Of a stretch of 64,000 nucleotides of DNA, positions 15,796 through 24,293 are shown one piece after another (positions within the stretch are counted from its first letter, which is position 1; each line of letters begins with the position of its first letter). The stretch lies in the NCBI RefSeq assembly GCF_003055625.1, contig NZ_CP028811.1, positions 558,001 through 622,000 of the forward strand, given 5' to 3'. The translations under genes and the position numbers were made by a program. The stretch is from Flavobacterium magnum (lineage in GTDB: Bacteria > Bacteroidota > Bacteroidia > Flavobacteriales > Flavobacteriaceae). A model generated the notes under the pieces. It searched no databases, was not told the origin of the DNA, and was given only the letters and a program-made list of their open reading frames with translations.

Positions 15796-17397
15796 ATGGC
15801 AAATAACGCTTTGATCACGAAATCGATTTCGTTGGAAAATTTAAACATACACAACGCGAAAGTCCATTACCAGCTCACCCCGGACGAATTGCACGACATG
15901 ACGATACAGGCCGGACAGGGTGTCGAAGCATCTACGGGAGCCCTTGCCATCAATACCGGCGAATTCACCGGACGGTCACCCCAGGACCGTTTTATCGTAA
16001 AAGATGACATTACCGAAAATGAAGTGTGGTGGGGTAAGGTAAACATCCCTTTCTCTCCTGAAAATTTTGATAAATTATACGACAAAGTCACTGCCTATCT
16101 TTCGAATAAGGAAGTGTTTGCAAGAGACAGTTACGTTTGTGCCGACGACAACTACAGGCTTAACGTCCGCGTCGTGACGGAAACTGCCTGGTCAAACCTG
16201 TTTTGCTACAACATGTTCCTGAGGCCGGACGCTTCGGAATTGGACCATTTCACAGCAGACTGGCACGTAATCTGCGCACCGGGATTCATGGCTGATCCGG
16301 CCGTTGACGGTACGAGGCAGCACAATTTCGCAATCCTCAACTTTACGAGGAAGATTGCGCTCGTGGGCGGCACAGGATATACCGGGGAAATGAAAAAAGG
16401 CATTTTCTCAGCGCTGAACTTCATCCTTCCGGTAGATAAAAACACGCTGCCTATGCATTGCAGCGCCAATGTGGGTGAAAACGGCGACACAGCGATTTTC
16501 TTCGGACTTTCAGGCACCGGGAAAACGACGCTTTCTGCCGATCCGGACCGCAAGCTGATTGGCGACGATGAGCATGGCTGGACCAGCGAAAATACCGTAT
16601 TCAACTTTGAAGGCGGCTGCTATGCGAAAGTCATCAACCTTTCTGAAGAGAACGAGCCCGATATCTACCACGCCATCAAGCGTGGCGCCATCCTCGAAAA
16701 CGTAATTTTTAAAGCCGGCACCAACGAGGTGGATTACGCTGATGTTTCGATCACACCGAACACGCGCGTGAGCTACCCGATTTACCATATTGACAACATA
16801 CAGCCGGGATCGATCGGCAAAAACCCTAAAAATATTTTCTTCCTTACGGCAGATTCTTTCGGCATACTGCCCCCGATCTCAAAATTGACGCCGGGGCAGG
16901 CTGCATACCACTTTATTTCCGGTTACACTGCGAAAGTAGCGGGAACTGAAGCCGGAGTCAACGAACCACAGCCGAATTTCTCAGCTTGTTTCGGTGCCCC
17001 GTTTATGCCGCTGCACCCTACGCGTTACGCTGAGATGCTCAGCAAAAAAATGCAGGAAGCCGGCGTGACCGTGTGGCTGATTAACACCGGATGGACCGGC
17101 GGGCCTTATGGCATTGGACACAGGATGAAACTCAAATACACACGTGCGATGATTACTGCCGCACTCAGGGGGGAACTTGACAATGTCGAGTACAGGCAGC
17201 ACAGTGTTTTCGGATTGGCGATGCCGCAATCGTGCCCGAACGTTCCCGATGAAATCCTTGATCCACGCAACACCTGGGCCGATCAAAACCAATACGACGC
17301 CAAAGCAGCAGAACTGGCCGGAAAATTCAGGGACAATTTTGCAAAATTTGAAGAGTTTGCCAACGCTGAGATTTTAGCGGGCGGGCCTTTGACATAA
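15796..17397 (+). CDS. pckA: Phosphoenolpyruvate carboxykinase (ATP)
   Basis: 533 residues. The kinase-1a P-loop FGLSGTGKTTLSADP is near residues 236-250, with the metal/PEP motif GDDEHGW just after it. FTGRSPQDRFIVKD is at about 54-67 and the adenine/PEP region TGWTGGPYGIGHRM near the C-terminus. This is the ATP-dependent form (no GTP-type motif). It converts oxaloacetate and ATP to PEP, ADP and CO2 in gluconeogenesis. It is monocistronic, with a palindrome-bearing promoter and a strong terminator. Confidence 0.98.
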   Translation: MANNALITKSISLENLNIHNAKVHYQLTPDELHDMTIQAGQGVEASTGALAINTGEFTGRSPQDRFIVKDDITENEVWWGKVNIPFSPENFDKLYDKVTAYLSNKEVFARDSYVCADDNYRLNVRVVTETAWSNLFCYNMFLRPDASELDHFTADWHVICAPGFMADPAVDGTRQHNFAILNFTRKIALVGGTGYTGEMKKGIFSALNFILPVDKNTLPMHCSANVGENGDTAIFFGLSGTGKTTLSADPDRKLIGDDEHGWTSENTVFNFEGGCYAKVINLSEENEPDIYHAIKRGAILENVIFKAGTNEVDYADVSITPNTRVSYPIYHIDNIQPGSIGKNPKNIFFLTADSFGILPPISKLTPGQAAYHFISGYTAKVAGTEAGVNEPQPNFSACFGAPFMPLHPTRYAEMLSKKMQEAGVTVWLINTGWTGGPYGIGHRMKLKYTRAMITAALRGELDNVEYRQHSVFGLAMPQSCPNVPDEILDPRNTWADQNQYDAKAAELAGKFRDNFAKFEEFANAEILAGGPLT

Positions 17398-17417
17398 AAA
17401 ATAAAGATGCGATTCAC

Positions 17418-17450
17418 GAAAACCCGTTTCAATTGAGGCGGGTTTTTTTA
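17418..17450 (+). terminator. Rho-independent terminator after pckA
   Basis: AAAACCCG and CGGGTTTT flank a short loop and run into T7. Confidence 0.8.
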
Positions 17451-17530
17451 TTATCCAACGTTATTAACGAAGGAAGGAATGGCCGCTAACAGGTCGATGG
17501 CCGGTACCACAAAACTTACTGCCTGCCTAC

Positions 17531-17556
17531 AAAAAAAGCTGCAAAATGCAGCTTTT
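17531..17556 (-). terminator. Terminator after hemD
   Basis: On the minus strand AAAAGCTGC pairs with GCAGCTTTT around a short A/T loop and ends in seven Ts. The stem is symmetric and could also work weakly in the other direction. Confidence 0.75.
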
Positions 17557-17577
17557 CGTAAAAGTATTTTTCTCTTC

Positions 17578-18327
17578 CTATTTTTCCTTATTTGCTTTAG
17601 CGATATATTTTTCAAGTGCCATGGTCATCGATGGTGCTTCAGGCGAAGGCGCCATGATATCGACGCGAAGTCCGTGCTCCAGGGCTTCCTTTTGCGTCGT
17701 GCTTCCGAAGACTGCAATTCGCGTATTGTTTTGTTCGAAGTCAGGGAAGTTCATGAATAACGACTTGATTCCGGTCGGACTGAAAAAAGCCAATACATCG
17801 TAATACACATCGGCGAGGTCAGACAGGTCGCTCATGACGGTTTTGTAAAAAGTGGCCTGGGTCCAGTCGACTTTAAGATTGTTCAAAACCTGTGGTGCAT
17901 CGGCATTGAGCTGGTCCGACGCGGGAAGCAGGAACTTTTCGTCCTTGTATTTTTTAATCAACGGGGACATGTCAACAAAGTCCTTTTGACCCACGTAAAT
18001 CTTCCTTTTCCGATAGACGACATATTTTTGCAGGTAGAATGCAATTGCCTCGGATTGGCAGAAATATTTAAGCCCTTCAGGAATTTTGTACCGCATCTCT
18101 TCCGCCACGCGGAAAAAGTGGTCGATGGAATTCTTGCTCGTTAGTATGATTGCGGTGTAGTTGTTAAGGTCGATTTTCTGCAGCCTGACGTCTTTTGCAC
18201 TAACCCCTTCAACATGGATAAAAGGTCTGAAATCAATTTTTACCTTGTGCTTCTGTTGCAGCTCGAAGTATGGGGAATTCTCTACTTTAGGCTCTGGCTG
18301 CGAGACCAAAATTGTTTTCACTTTCAT
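17578..18327 (-). CDS. hemD: Uroporphyrinogen-III synthase
   Basis: 249 residues, two-lobed HemD fold. This family is poorly conserved, but TAIILTSKNSIDHFFRVAEEM (about residues 54-74), VLAFFSPTGIKSLFMNF near 180 and IAVFGSTTQKEALEHGL near 205 are the expected landmarks. It closes hydroxymethylbilane to uroporphyrinogen III in heme synthesis. It follows the DUF4271 gene by 19 nt, a pairing usual in Flavobacteria, and ends in a terminator. Other heme genes are not in the window. Confidence 0.88.
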   Translation of the reverse strand: MKVKTILVSQPEPKVENSPYFELQQKHKVKIDFRPFIHVEGVSAKDVRLQKIDLNNYTAIILTSKNSIDHFFRVAEEMRYKIPEGLKYFCQSEAIAFYLQKYVVYRKRKIYVGQKDFVDMSPLIKKYKDEKFLLPASDQLNADAPQVLNNLKVDWTQATFYKTVMSDLSDLADVYYDVLAFFSPTGIKSLFMNFPDFEQNNTRIAVFGSTTQKEALEHGLRVDIMAPSPEAPSMTMALEKYIAKANKEK

Positions 18328-18346
18328 AGTATAAACTTTCTTTAGG

Positions 18347-19015
18347 CTAACTTTTTGTAAACCAATAATACATAAAATAGTAGGGCGCTATTTCAAGTGC
18401 GCAAAGATACAAAATAAAATAAAACAACTTACCCATTATCAAATTTTGATACATCCTCAAAGAATTAAGGTATGTCAGCACGTTTATTATCAAAATAATA
18501 GCAATAATGGTATAAATTGCAGTTATGGACACAGAATCGGTATAAAAGAGAAAAATATTTACCGGGAGCAGCAGGATGCCCAGATAGGTGCGGTAGCTCA
18601 CCTTCTGCAGGTTGAATTGCTCAGTAAACTCCTCAATATTAAACGATACCGCGATGATCTTTTCTACGAGGAACTTCGACAACACGAACACGGTCGTCAA
18701 TGTAAAAAGCTGCACGTACACCGTCCAGTCGGTTTTTGAAACGTAGCCGAAATAACTCAGCACGAACTGCACAAAAAAAGCCACTGACAACACCTGCACG
18801 ATAAACAGCGTGATGGTAAACCAGCTCATCAGGTTTGAACTGTCCTTGTAAATCTTAATGTATTTGTCAGAAAAAATGAGTTTTGAAAAATCAGAAAACC
18901 GTCCTTCAAAAACTGATTTTGCAACGGCGATCAGCACAAGACACACTACAAACAAAACCGTCGCCCAGTCTTTGTTTTCGATGATCCGCTCGTGAAATGA
19001 AATGGCCGCTGTCAT
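18347..19015 (-). CDS. DUF4271 integral membrane protein
   Basis: 222 residues with about six membrane helices and a short charged loop (EEFTEQFNLQKVSYRTYLGI) conserved in the family. DUF4271 is restricted to Bacteroidota and is commonly located directly before hemD. A link to heme or respiratory membrane function is inference from that pairing. No catalytic motif is visible. Confidence 0.8.
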   Translation of the reverse strand: MTAAISFHERIIENKDWATVLFVVCLVLIAVAKSVFEGRFSDFSKLIFSDKYIKIYKDSSNLMSWFTITLFIVQVLSVAFFVQFVLSYFGYVSKTDWTVYVQLFTLTTVFVLSKFLVEKIIAVSFNIEEFTEQFNLQKVSYRTYLGILLLPVNIFLFYTDSVSITAIYTIIAIILIINVLTYLNSLRMYQNLIMGKLFYFILYLCALEIAPYYFMYYWFTKS

Positions 19016-19084
19016 GCGGTAAAATTAAACATTTTTGTTTGGATATATTATGGATTAATTAAGAATAGGCACGAATAAAAAGAT

Positions 19085-19092
19085 TATTTTTG
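19085..19092 (+). promoter_or_regulatory. -7 promoter element of the GT2-pyrC-DUF4296 operon
   Basis: TATTTTTG ends 20 nt before the ATG at 19113. An alternative GTG start at 19095 lies only 2 nt after the box, upstream of the likely transcription start, which is why I prefer 19113. Confidence 0.5.
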
Positions 19093-19112
19093 CCGTGAAA
19101 TTCCACTACAGC

Positions 19113-19838
19113 ATGACCGACAGCGTTGTAATCATCCCAACCTACAATGAAATTGAAAACATCGAAAGCATCATCAGGGCCGTCCTCTCGCAGCACAAGC
19201 CGTTTGATTTGCTGATTATCGATGACAATTCACCTGACCATACCGCTGCAAAGGTGACCGAATTGCAACAGGAATTTCCGGGCAGGGTTTTTCTGGAACA
19301 AAGACAAAAAAAGGCTGGGCTGGGAACCGCTTACGTTCACGGATTCAAGTGGGCAATCAATAAAGGGTATCAATATGTCTTTGAGATGGATGCTGATTTT
19401 TCGCACAACCCCAAAGACCTTGAAAAACTGTATCATTGCTGCCATTTTGAAAGTGCGGACGTGGCCATCGGGTCGCGCTACGTCACCGGCGTCAATGTAG
19501 TCAACTGGCCGCTGAGCCGCGTACTGTTGTCCTATTTTGCATCGGTTTACGTGCGCGCAATCACAGGGATGAAAATCCATGACGCGACCGCCGGATTCAT
19601 GTGCTACCGAAGCGAGGTCCTGAGAAGCATCAACCTTGATGAGATCAAATTCATCGGGTATGCGTTTCAGATTGAGATGAAATACAGGGCTTACGCGAAA
19701 AAGTTCGTCATTTCTGAAGTGCCGATCATCTTCACTGACCGTACCAAGGGCGAGTCGAAAATGAGCAATTCCATTATCAAGGAAGCCGTTTTTGGGGTGA
19801 TTTCGTTGCGGATCAGGAAATTTTTCAACCGGCTTTAA
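19113..19838 (+). CDS. Polyprenol monophosphomannose synthase-type glycosyltransferase (GT2)
   Basis: 241 residues from the ATG at 19113 (MTDSVVIIPTYNEIENI). It is a GT-A fold family 2 enzyme resembling dolichyl-phosphate mannose synthase. The nucleotide-binding VVIIPTYNE is at the N-terminus, LLIIDDNSPDHTA at about 32-44 and the metal-binding MDADFSHNP near 92-100. GFMCYRSEV and the acceptor-side QIEMKYRAY follow. There is no C-terminal membrane domain, so it is a soluble or peripheral enzyme. It is first in a run with pyrC (24-nt gap) and a DUF4296 lipoprotein. Confidence 0.88.
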   Translation: MTDSVVIIPTYNEIENIESIIRAVLSQHKPFDLLIIDDNSPDHTAAKVTELQQEFPGRVFLEQRQKKAGLGTAYVHGFKWAINKGYQYVFEMDADFSHNPKDLEKLYHCCHFESADVAIGSRYVTGVNVVNWPLSRVLLSYFASVYVRAITGMKIHDATAGFMCYRSEVLRSINLDEIKFIGYAFQIEMKYRAYAKKFVISEVPIIFTDRTKGESKMSNSIIKEAVFGVISLRIRKFFNRL

Positions 19839-19862
19839 GCCAATAAGCCAAAGTGCAAGCAT

Positions 19863-21203
19863 ATGAAAAGGACATTAATACGGAATGCCAGAATCGTCAA
19901 CGAAGGCACCATTTTCGAAGGCGATTTATTGATAGAAGACCAGTATATCGCTGAGATAGCCGGCAGCATCAGCTCGAAATCATCATCGACAAAAATCATC
20001 GATGCCCAGGGAAATTACCTGATTCCGGGCGCGATTGACGACCAGGTGCATTTCCGTGAACCGGGGCTGACGCACAAGGGCGATATCGCGACCGAGTCGA
20101 GGGCGGCCGTCGCCGGAGGCATTACATCGTTCATCGAACAGCCGAACACGATCCCGAACGCGGTAACCCAGGAACTCCTGGAGCAGAAATACCAACTGGC
20201 CCAGGGCCGTTCGTATGCAAACTATTCGTTTATGCTGGGCGGCACCAACGACAATATCGACGAGATCCTCAAAACCAATCCGCGCAATGTCGCCGGGATC
20301 AAGCTGTTCCTCGGTTCCTCAACAGGAAACATGCTCGTGGACAGTGAAGAGGCTTTGGAACGGATTTTCTCGAGCACGCCCATGCTCATCGCGGCGCACT
20401 GTGAGGACGAAACCACAATCAAAAACAATCTCGAGAAATTTAAGGCCGAATACGGCGACAACATACCCGTTACGGCCCACCATTTGATCCGCAGCGAGGA
20501 AGCCTGTTATATTTCGTCTTCAAAAACGATTGAACTCGCTAAGAAAACCGGCGCCCGCCTGCACATTTTCCACGTCTCTACGGGAAAGGAAACAGCGCTT
20601 TTCACGAATAAGATTCCTTTAGAAGAGAAGAAAATCACTGCGGAGGTCTGCATCCACCACCTTTGGTTTACCAATGACGATTATGCCACCAAAGGCAACC
20701 TCATCAAATGGAACCCATCGGTAAAGACCGCCGAAGACCGCAATGCGCTTTGGGAGGCGTTGCTCGACGACCGCATTGACGTGATCGCGACAGACCACGC
20801 ACCGCACACTTCGGAAGAAAAAAAATTACCCTACCTGCAGGCGCCTTCCGGCGGACCGCTTGTACAGCATGCGGTAGTCGCGATGTTTGAAGCCCACCAT
20901 CAGGGAAAGATATCGATTGAAAAAATTGTAGAAAAGATGGCGCACAATCCGGCGAAATTGTTTGCCGTAGAAAAGCGTGGATTCATCCGTGAAGGCTATC
21001 ACGCTGATCTCGTGATTGTCGATTCCGGAATGCCCTGGAGCGTCAAGAAAGAAAACATCCTTTACAAGTGCGGCTGGTCACCTTTTGAAAACTTTACGTT
21101 TAAATCAAGAATTACACATACTTTTGTAAATGGCGAACTGGTTTATAACAATTTCAAGGTAAAAGACATCCAGTGCGGACAAAGGCTGCTGTTTAACCGT
21201 TAA
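19863..21203 (+). CDS. pyrC: Dihydroorotase
   Basis: 446 residues of the amidohydrolase superfamily. The metal-binding DQVHFREPGLTHKGD is at about 60-74 and the carbamylated-lysine segment NVAGIKLFLGSSTGN at about 143-157. AAHCEDE, HIFHVSTGKE and the catalytic IDVIATDHAPHT complete the set of zinc ligands. It cyclises carbamoyl aspartate to dihydroorotate in pyrimidine synthesis. Allantoinase and hydantoinase are alternatives in this superfamily, but the REPG and DHAPHT forms favour dihydroorotase. Confidence 0.92.
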   Translation: MKRTLIRNARIVNEGTIFEGDLLIEDQYIAEIAGSISSKSSSTKIIDAQGNYLIPGAIDDQVHFREPGLTHKGDIATESRAAVAGGITSFIEQPNTIPNAVTQELLEQKYQLAQGRSYANYSFMLGGTNDNIDEILKTNPRNVAGIKLFLGSSTGNMLVDSEEALERIFSSTPMLIAAHCEDETTIKNNLEKFKAEYGDNIPVTAHHLIRSEEACYISSSKTIELAKKTGARLHIFHVSTGKETALFTNKIPLEEKKITAEVCIHHLWFTNDDYATKGNLIKWNPSVKTAEDRNALWEALLDDRIDVIATDHAPHTSEEKKLPYLQAPSGGPLVQHAVVAMFEAHHQGKISIEKIVEKMAHNPAKLFAVEKRGFIREGYHADLVIVDSGMPWSVKKENILYKCGWSPFENFTFKSRITHTFVNGELVYNNFKVKDIQCGQRLLFNR

Positions 21204-21211
21204 TGTGATTT

Positions 21212-21649
21212 ATGAGGAAGATTGCGTTTTTTTTATCGGCACTGTTCCTGGCAGGCTGCACGGGCAAATCAGTGGAGAAGCCTGACAACCTGATTCCGAA
21301 GGATAAAATGGTCGATATCATTTATGATTTGTCGCTGCTTGAAGCAATCAGGCTGTCTGAGCCCACTTCGATCTCAGAGCGTAAAATCAACCCGTCCACT
21401 TATATTTATGAAAAGTATAAGGTTGACAGCCTGCAGTTTGCGAGGAGCGACCGTTATTACGCCAATGACATCGACGGCTATGCCAAAATGTATGAAAAAG
21501 TAGCCTCGCGCCTCGAAAGCGAGCAGAAAAAGTCAGATTCCATCTGGAAAGCCGAACTTTCCAAACCGCATCCTAAACTCAAATTGGATGAAGGTAAAAG
21601 CGAACTGATCAGCCCGCCAAAAAGGACCAAGCCCGCTGTTAAACGTTAG
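21212..21649 (+). CDS. DUF4296 lipoprotein
   Basis: 145 residues with a lipobox FLAGC (C16) after a short signal peptide, so it is a lipid-anchored envelope protein. The conserved DUF4296 stretch (PDNLIPKDKMVDIIYDLSLLEAI) comes next, followed by a helical region and a basic proline-rich tail. Its function is unknown; the family belongs to Bacteroidota and usually follows dihydroorotase, as here (8-nt gap). The last 11 nt overlap the convergent epimerase gene. Confidence 0.85.
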   Translation: MRKIAFFLSALFLAGCTGKSVEKPDNLIPKDKMVDIIYDLSLLEAIRLSEPTSISERKINPSTYIYEKYKVDSLQFARSDRYYANDIDGYAKMYEKVASRLESEQKKSDSIWKAELSKPHPKLKLDEGKSELISPPKRTKPAVKR

Positions 21650-22658
21650 TTTCCCTGAAATACACGGCGGTTTTCCGGATCACATCCGCGATAGGCTCAA
21701 AATCGAAATCCAGCGCTGCCTTCACTTTACTGTGGTCATATTGTTCCTGCGAATGCAGTGCGTGTGCGGTAGCGCGCGATAGCTTTCGCTTCCGGAAAAG
21801 CAATGCTGACAGGAGCCAATCGGCACGCCATGCCAGAGACGTCATCCATCTTGATGCGTATACCGTGGGCGGTCGCACGCCGAGTTCAGTTGTGAGCGTT
21901 CGGGATAAAGCGTCGAACGGCAGGTTTTCGGCAACGAGGACAAATCTTTCCGACCGGATATCGCTTTCCATCAATTGATACGCAATCTTCGCAACATCCC
22001 AAACGCCTATAAATCCCGTCATGCCTTTGGTGAAATATTTCATGCCTTTGGCGGTTTCCCAAAAAAGCCTGCCGCTGCCTTGTTGCCAATCTGCTTTGGC
22101 AGGCAAAGGCCCGATAATCACACCCGGATTGACGATGACCGTCTGCAGCCCTTCCTGCTGGCCGCGCCACACTTCCATTTCAGCACCGTATTTCGAAATC
22201 GCATAGTCGCTGTGGTACTTCTCCGGATTCCATTCCGTTGTTTCCGAAAAATGATGTTCATTGACTGCCAGGTCGCCCAAGGCTGCAATCGAACTGAAGA
22301 AACACAGTTTTCGGACATTTTTAGCCAGACAAAAATTGACAATGTTTGCTGTGCCCTCGATGTTGGTCTTCCGTAACAGCAATTCCTCGGACGGGTCAAA
22401 GGAGACCACCGCGGCACAATGATACACTTTCGAAACGCCGGAGAATACATTTTCTAGGGACGGGATGTCAGTGACGTCGCCCGGCTGCCAGTCGATTGCT
22501 TCAAAAGCTGACGCCCTGCCCTGCATTTCAAAAAGTTGCCGGACATTGTCTATGCGTGCCGCATTGCGGTAAATGGCGCGAACAGGCTCGCCTTTTTCCG
22601 CGAGAAGCATTAAAAGATGCATGCCTACCAAACCGGTGCCGCCAGTGACTAGAATCAT
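21639..22658 (-). CDS. NAD-dependent epimerase/dehydratase (extended SDR) family protein
   Basis: 339 residues from 22658 (MILVTGGTGLVGMHLL); an upstream ATG at 22709 would put 17 non-family residues before the dinucleotide-binding motif. The extended SDR features are the TGGTGLVG nucleotide-binding loop, VYHCAAVVSFDP, FFSSIAALG with the catalytic serine, and YAISKYGAE, where the usual YxxxK tyrosine and lysine occur. The closest general match is dihydroflavonol-reductase-like or sugar epimerase proteins; the substrate cannot be assigned. A -7 box ends 4 nt before the ATG. Confidence 0.85.
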   Translation of the reverse strand: MILVTGGTGLVGMHLLMLLAEKGEPVRAIYRNAARIDNVRQLFEMQGRASAFEAIDWQPGDVTDIPSLENVFSGVSKVYHCAAVVSFDPSEELLLRKTNIEGTANIVNFCLAKNVRKLCFFSSIAALGDLAVNEHHFSETTEWNPEKYHSDYAISKYGAEMEVWRGQQEGLQTVIVNPGVIIGPLPAKADWQQGSGRLFWETAKGMKYFTKGMTGFIGVWDVAKIAYQLMESDIRSERFVLVAENLPFDALSRTLTTELGVRPPTVYASRWMTSLAWRADWLLSALLFRKRKLSRATAHALHSQEQYDHSKVKAALDFDFEPIADVIRKTAVYFRETNV

Positions 22659-22662
22659 GCGG

Positions 22663-22670
22663 CAAAGGTA
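22663..22670 (-). promoter_or_regulatory. -7 promoter element of the epimerase gene, probably leaderless
   Basis: TACCTTTG on the minus strand is followed by CCGC and then the ATG. The same CCGC-ATG junction follows the -7 box of the gene at 5341. Confidence 0.5.
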
Positions 22671-22724
22671 ATGATTATGGCAAATGAAAATGGCTGCCCC
22701 GGTTTTCAAATTGTTTAAATGCGT

Positions 22725-22732
22725 TATATTTG
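22725..22732 (+). promoter_or_regulatory. -7 promoter element of tyrS
   Basis: TATATTTG ends 19 nt before the tyrS ATG. No clear -33 TTTG is at the usual distance. Confidence 0.5.
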
Positions 22733-22751
22733 CCGAAATTTTTAATACGAA

Positions 22752-24050
22752 ATGAAGAATTTAGTCGACGAATTGCGCTGGAGGGGATTGTACCACGACA
22801 GCATGCCGGGAACCGAGGAGCAACTTGTAAAGGAACCGACGACGGCGTATATCGGGTTCGACCCGACGGCAGATTCTTTGCATATCGGAAGCATGGTACA
22901 GATCATCCTGCTGACGCACCTGAAACGTTTCGGACACCAGCCCATTGCGTTGGTAGGCGGTGCTACGGGAATGATTGGCGACCCATCGGGCAAATCCGAC
23001 GAGCGCAACCTGCTCAATGAAGAACAGCTGAACAAAAACGTGCAGGGCATTAAGAATGTGCTGTCGCGCTTTCTTGATTTTGATTCCAAAGACGCGAATG
23101 CACCGGTTATGGTGAACAATTACGACTGGATGAAGGATTTTTCATTTATTGATTTCGCGAGGGAAGTCGGTAAAAGGATTACCGTCAATTATATGATGGC
23201 CAAGGATTCGGTGAAAAAACGGCTTTCCGGCGAGGGCGAAGGCATGTCGTTTACTGAATTTACCTACCAGTTGATCCAGGGTTATGATTTCTATCATTTG
23301 CATAAGCATTACAACTGCGTACTGCAGATGGGCGGTTCAGACCAATGGGGCAACATTACTACGGGAACCGAACTGGTTCGCAGGATGAACCCAAATACCG
23401 AAGCAAAGGCCTTTGCTTTAACGACGCCTTTGATTACAAAATCGGATGGGTCTAAATTCGGGAAGTCTGAAGGCGGGAACATCTGGCTGGATGCCGACAA
23501 GACTTCAGTGTACAAATTCTACCAGTTCTGGATCAATACCACCGATGAAGATGCCGAGAAATATATTAAGATATTCACATTCCTTGACAGGGAAGTTATC
23601 GACGCGCTGATCGAGGAGCACAAGGCTGCGCCACATTTGCGTGTTTTGCAAAAGCGCCTTGCCGATGAGATTACGGTTTTTGTACATTCTGAAGAAGAGC
23701 TGGCAAAGGCAAAACAGGCGTCAAACATCCTGTTCGGGAATTCGAATGCTGATGATTTAAAGCAACTCGACACAGCGACTTTCCTTGAGGTTTTTGATGG
23801 GGTGCCACAGGCTGAGATTTCAAGGGCGGATGTAAAAAATGGTATTGATATTGTTTCTTTACTGAATGAGAAATCAGGATTTGTGAAATCGAATGGCGAA
23901 GCGAGACGGGCTTTGGCGGAAAACTCGATTTCCGTAAACCGCGAAAAAGTGACGGAAGATTTTGTACTGACCTCAAAAGATTTGATTAATGATACATTTG
24001 TATTGCTGCAAAAAGGCAAGAAGAATTATTTTGTGTTGAAAGTAGCGTAA
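22752..24050 (+). CDS. tyrS: Tyrosine-tRNA ligase
   Basis: 432 residues, class I synthetase. [16 protein letters not shown] (about 35-50) contains the HIGH signature, [11 protein letters not shown] binds tyrosine, and [12 protein letters not shown] (about 232-243) is the KMSKS loop in its KFGKS form. The C-terminal S4-like RNA-binding domain ([22 protein letters not shown]) is present. It charges tRNA-Tyr in the cytoplasm. No T-box-like leader is visible; the leader is about 15 nt. A terminator follows. Confidence 0.97.
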   Translation: MKNLVDELRWRGLYHDSMPGTEEQLVKEPTTAYIGFDPTADSLHIGSMVQIILLTHLKRFGHQPIALVGGATGMIGDPSGKSDERNLLNEEQLNKNVQGIKNVLSRFLDFDSKDANAPVMVNNYDWMKDFSFIDFAREVGKRITVNYMMAKDSVKKRLSGEGEGMSFTEFTYQLIQGYDFYHLHKHYNCVLQMGGSDQWGNITTGTELVRRMNPNTEAKAFALTTPLITKSDGSKFGKSEGGNIWLDADKTSVYKFYQFWINTTDEDAEKYIKIFTFLDREVIDALIEEHKAAPHLRVLQKRLADEITVFVHSEEELAKAKQASNILFGNSNADDLKQLDTATFLEVFDGVPQAEISRADVKNGIDIVSLLNEKSGFVKSNGEARRALAENSISVNREKVTEDFVLTSKDLINDTFVLLQKGKKNYFVLKVA

Positions 24051-24078
24051 CAGCAAAAATTGACCTGATCGAAATATG

Positions 24079-24105
24079 AAACCAGCTTTCGGGCTGGTTT
24101 TTTTG
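24079..24105 (+). terminator. Rho-independent terminator after tyrS
   Basis: AAACCAGC and GCTGGTTT form a stem around a short loop, followed by a run of Ts. Confidence 0.85.
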
Positions 24106-24254
24106 TGGATGTCATTCTCGTTGAAATAGGCCATATTCTCGCCGGCACGCTCCTGCTGCTCATTGAACCTTTTCTCTTTCAAAGGGAATATGTTATTTTA
24201 CGATTATCTTAGCCTTGAACCTGGGACTTCTGGTGCCGTAATATCGTTAAACCC

Positions 24255-24273
24255 GGAAGGAACAATTCCTTCC
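24255..24273 (+). promoter_or_regulatory. Perfect 8-bp hairpin in the leader of the first T9SS protein gene
   Basis: GGAAGGAA (24255-24262) and TTCCTTCC (24266-24273) are perfect inverted repeats with a 3-nt CAA loop, 20 nt before the preferred start. The 24106-24254 stretch upstream contains nothing else I can identify, and no good -7 box. Confidence 0.45.
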
Positions 24274-24293
24274 AAAAAGCAATGCAATTACCT

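Noticed and set aside
19230..19862. 210-codon minus-strand ORF over the GT2 gene
   Set aside because: The plus-strand frame has all GT2 motifs; the antisense frame is Cys/His/Pro-rich noise.
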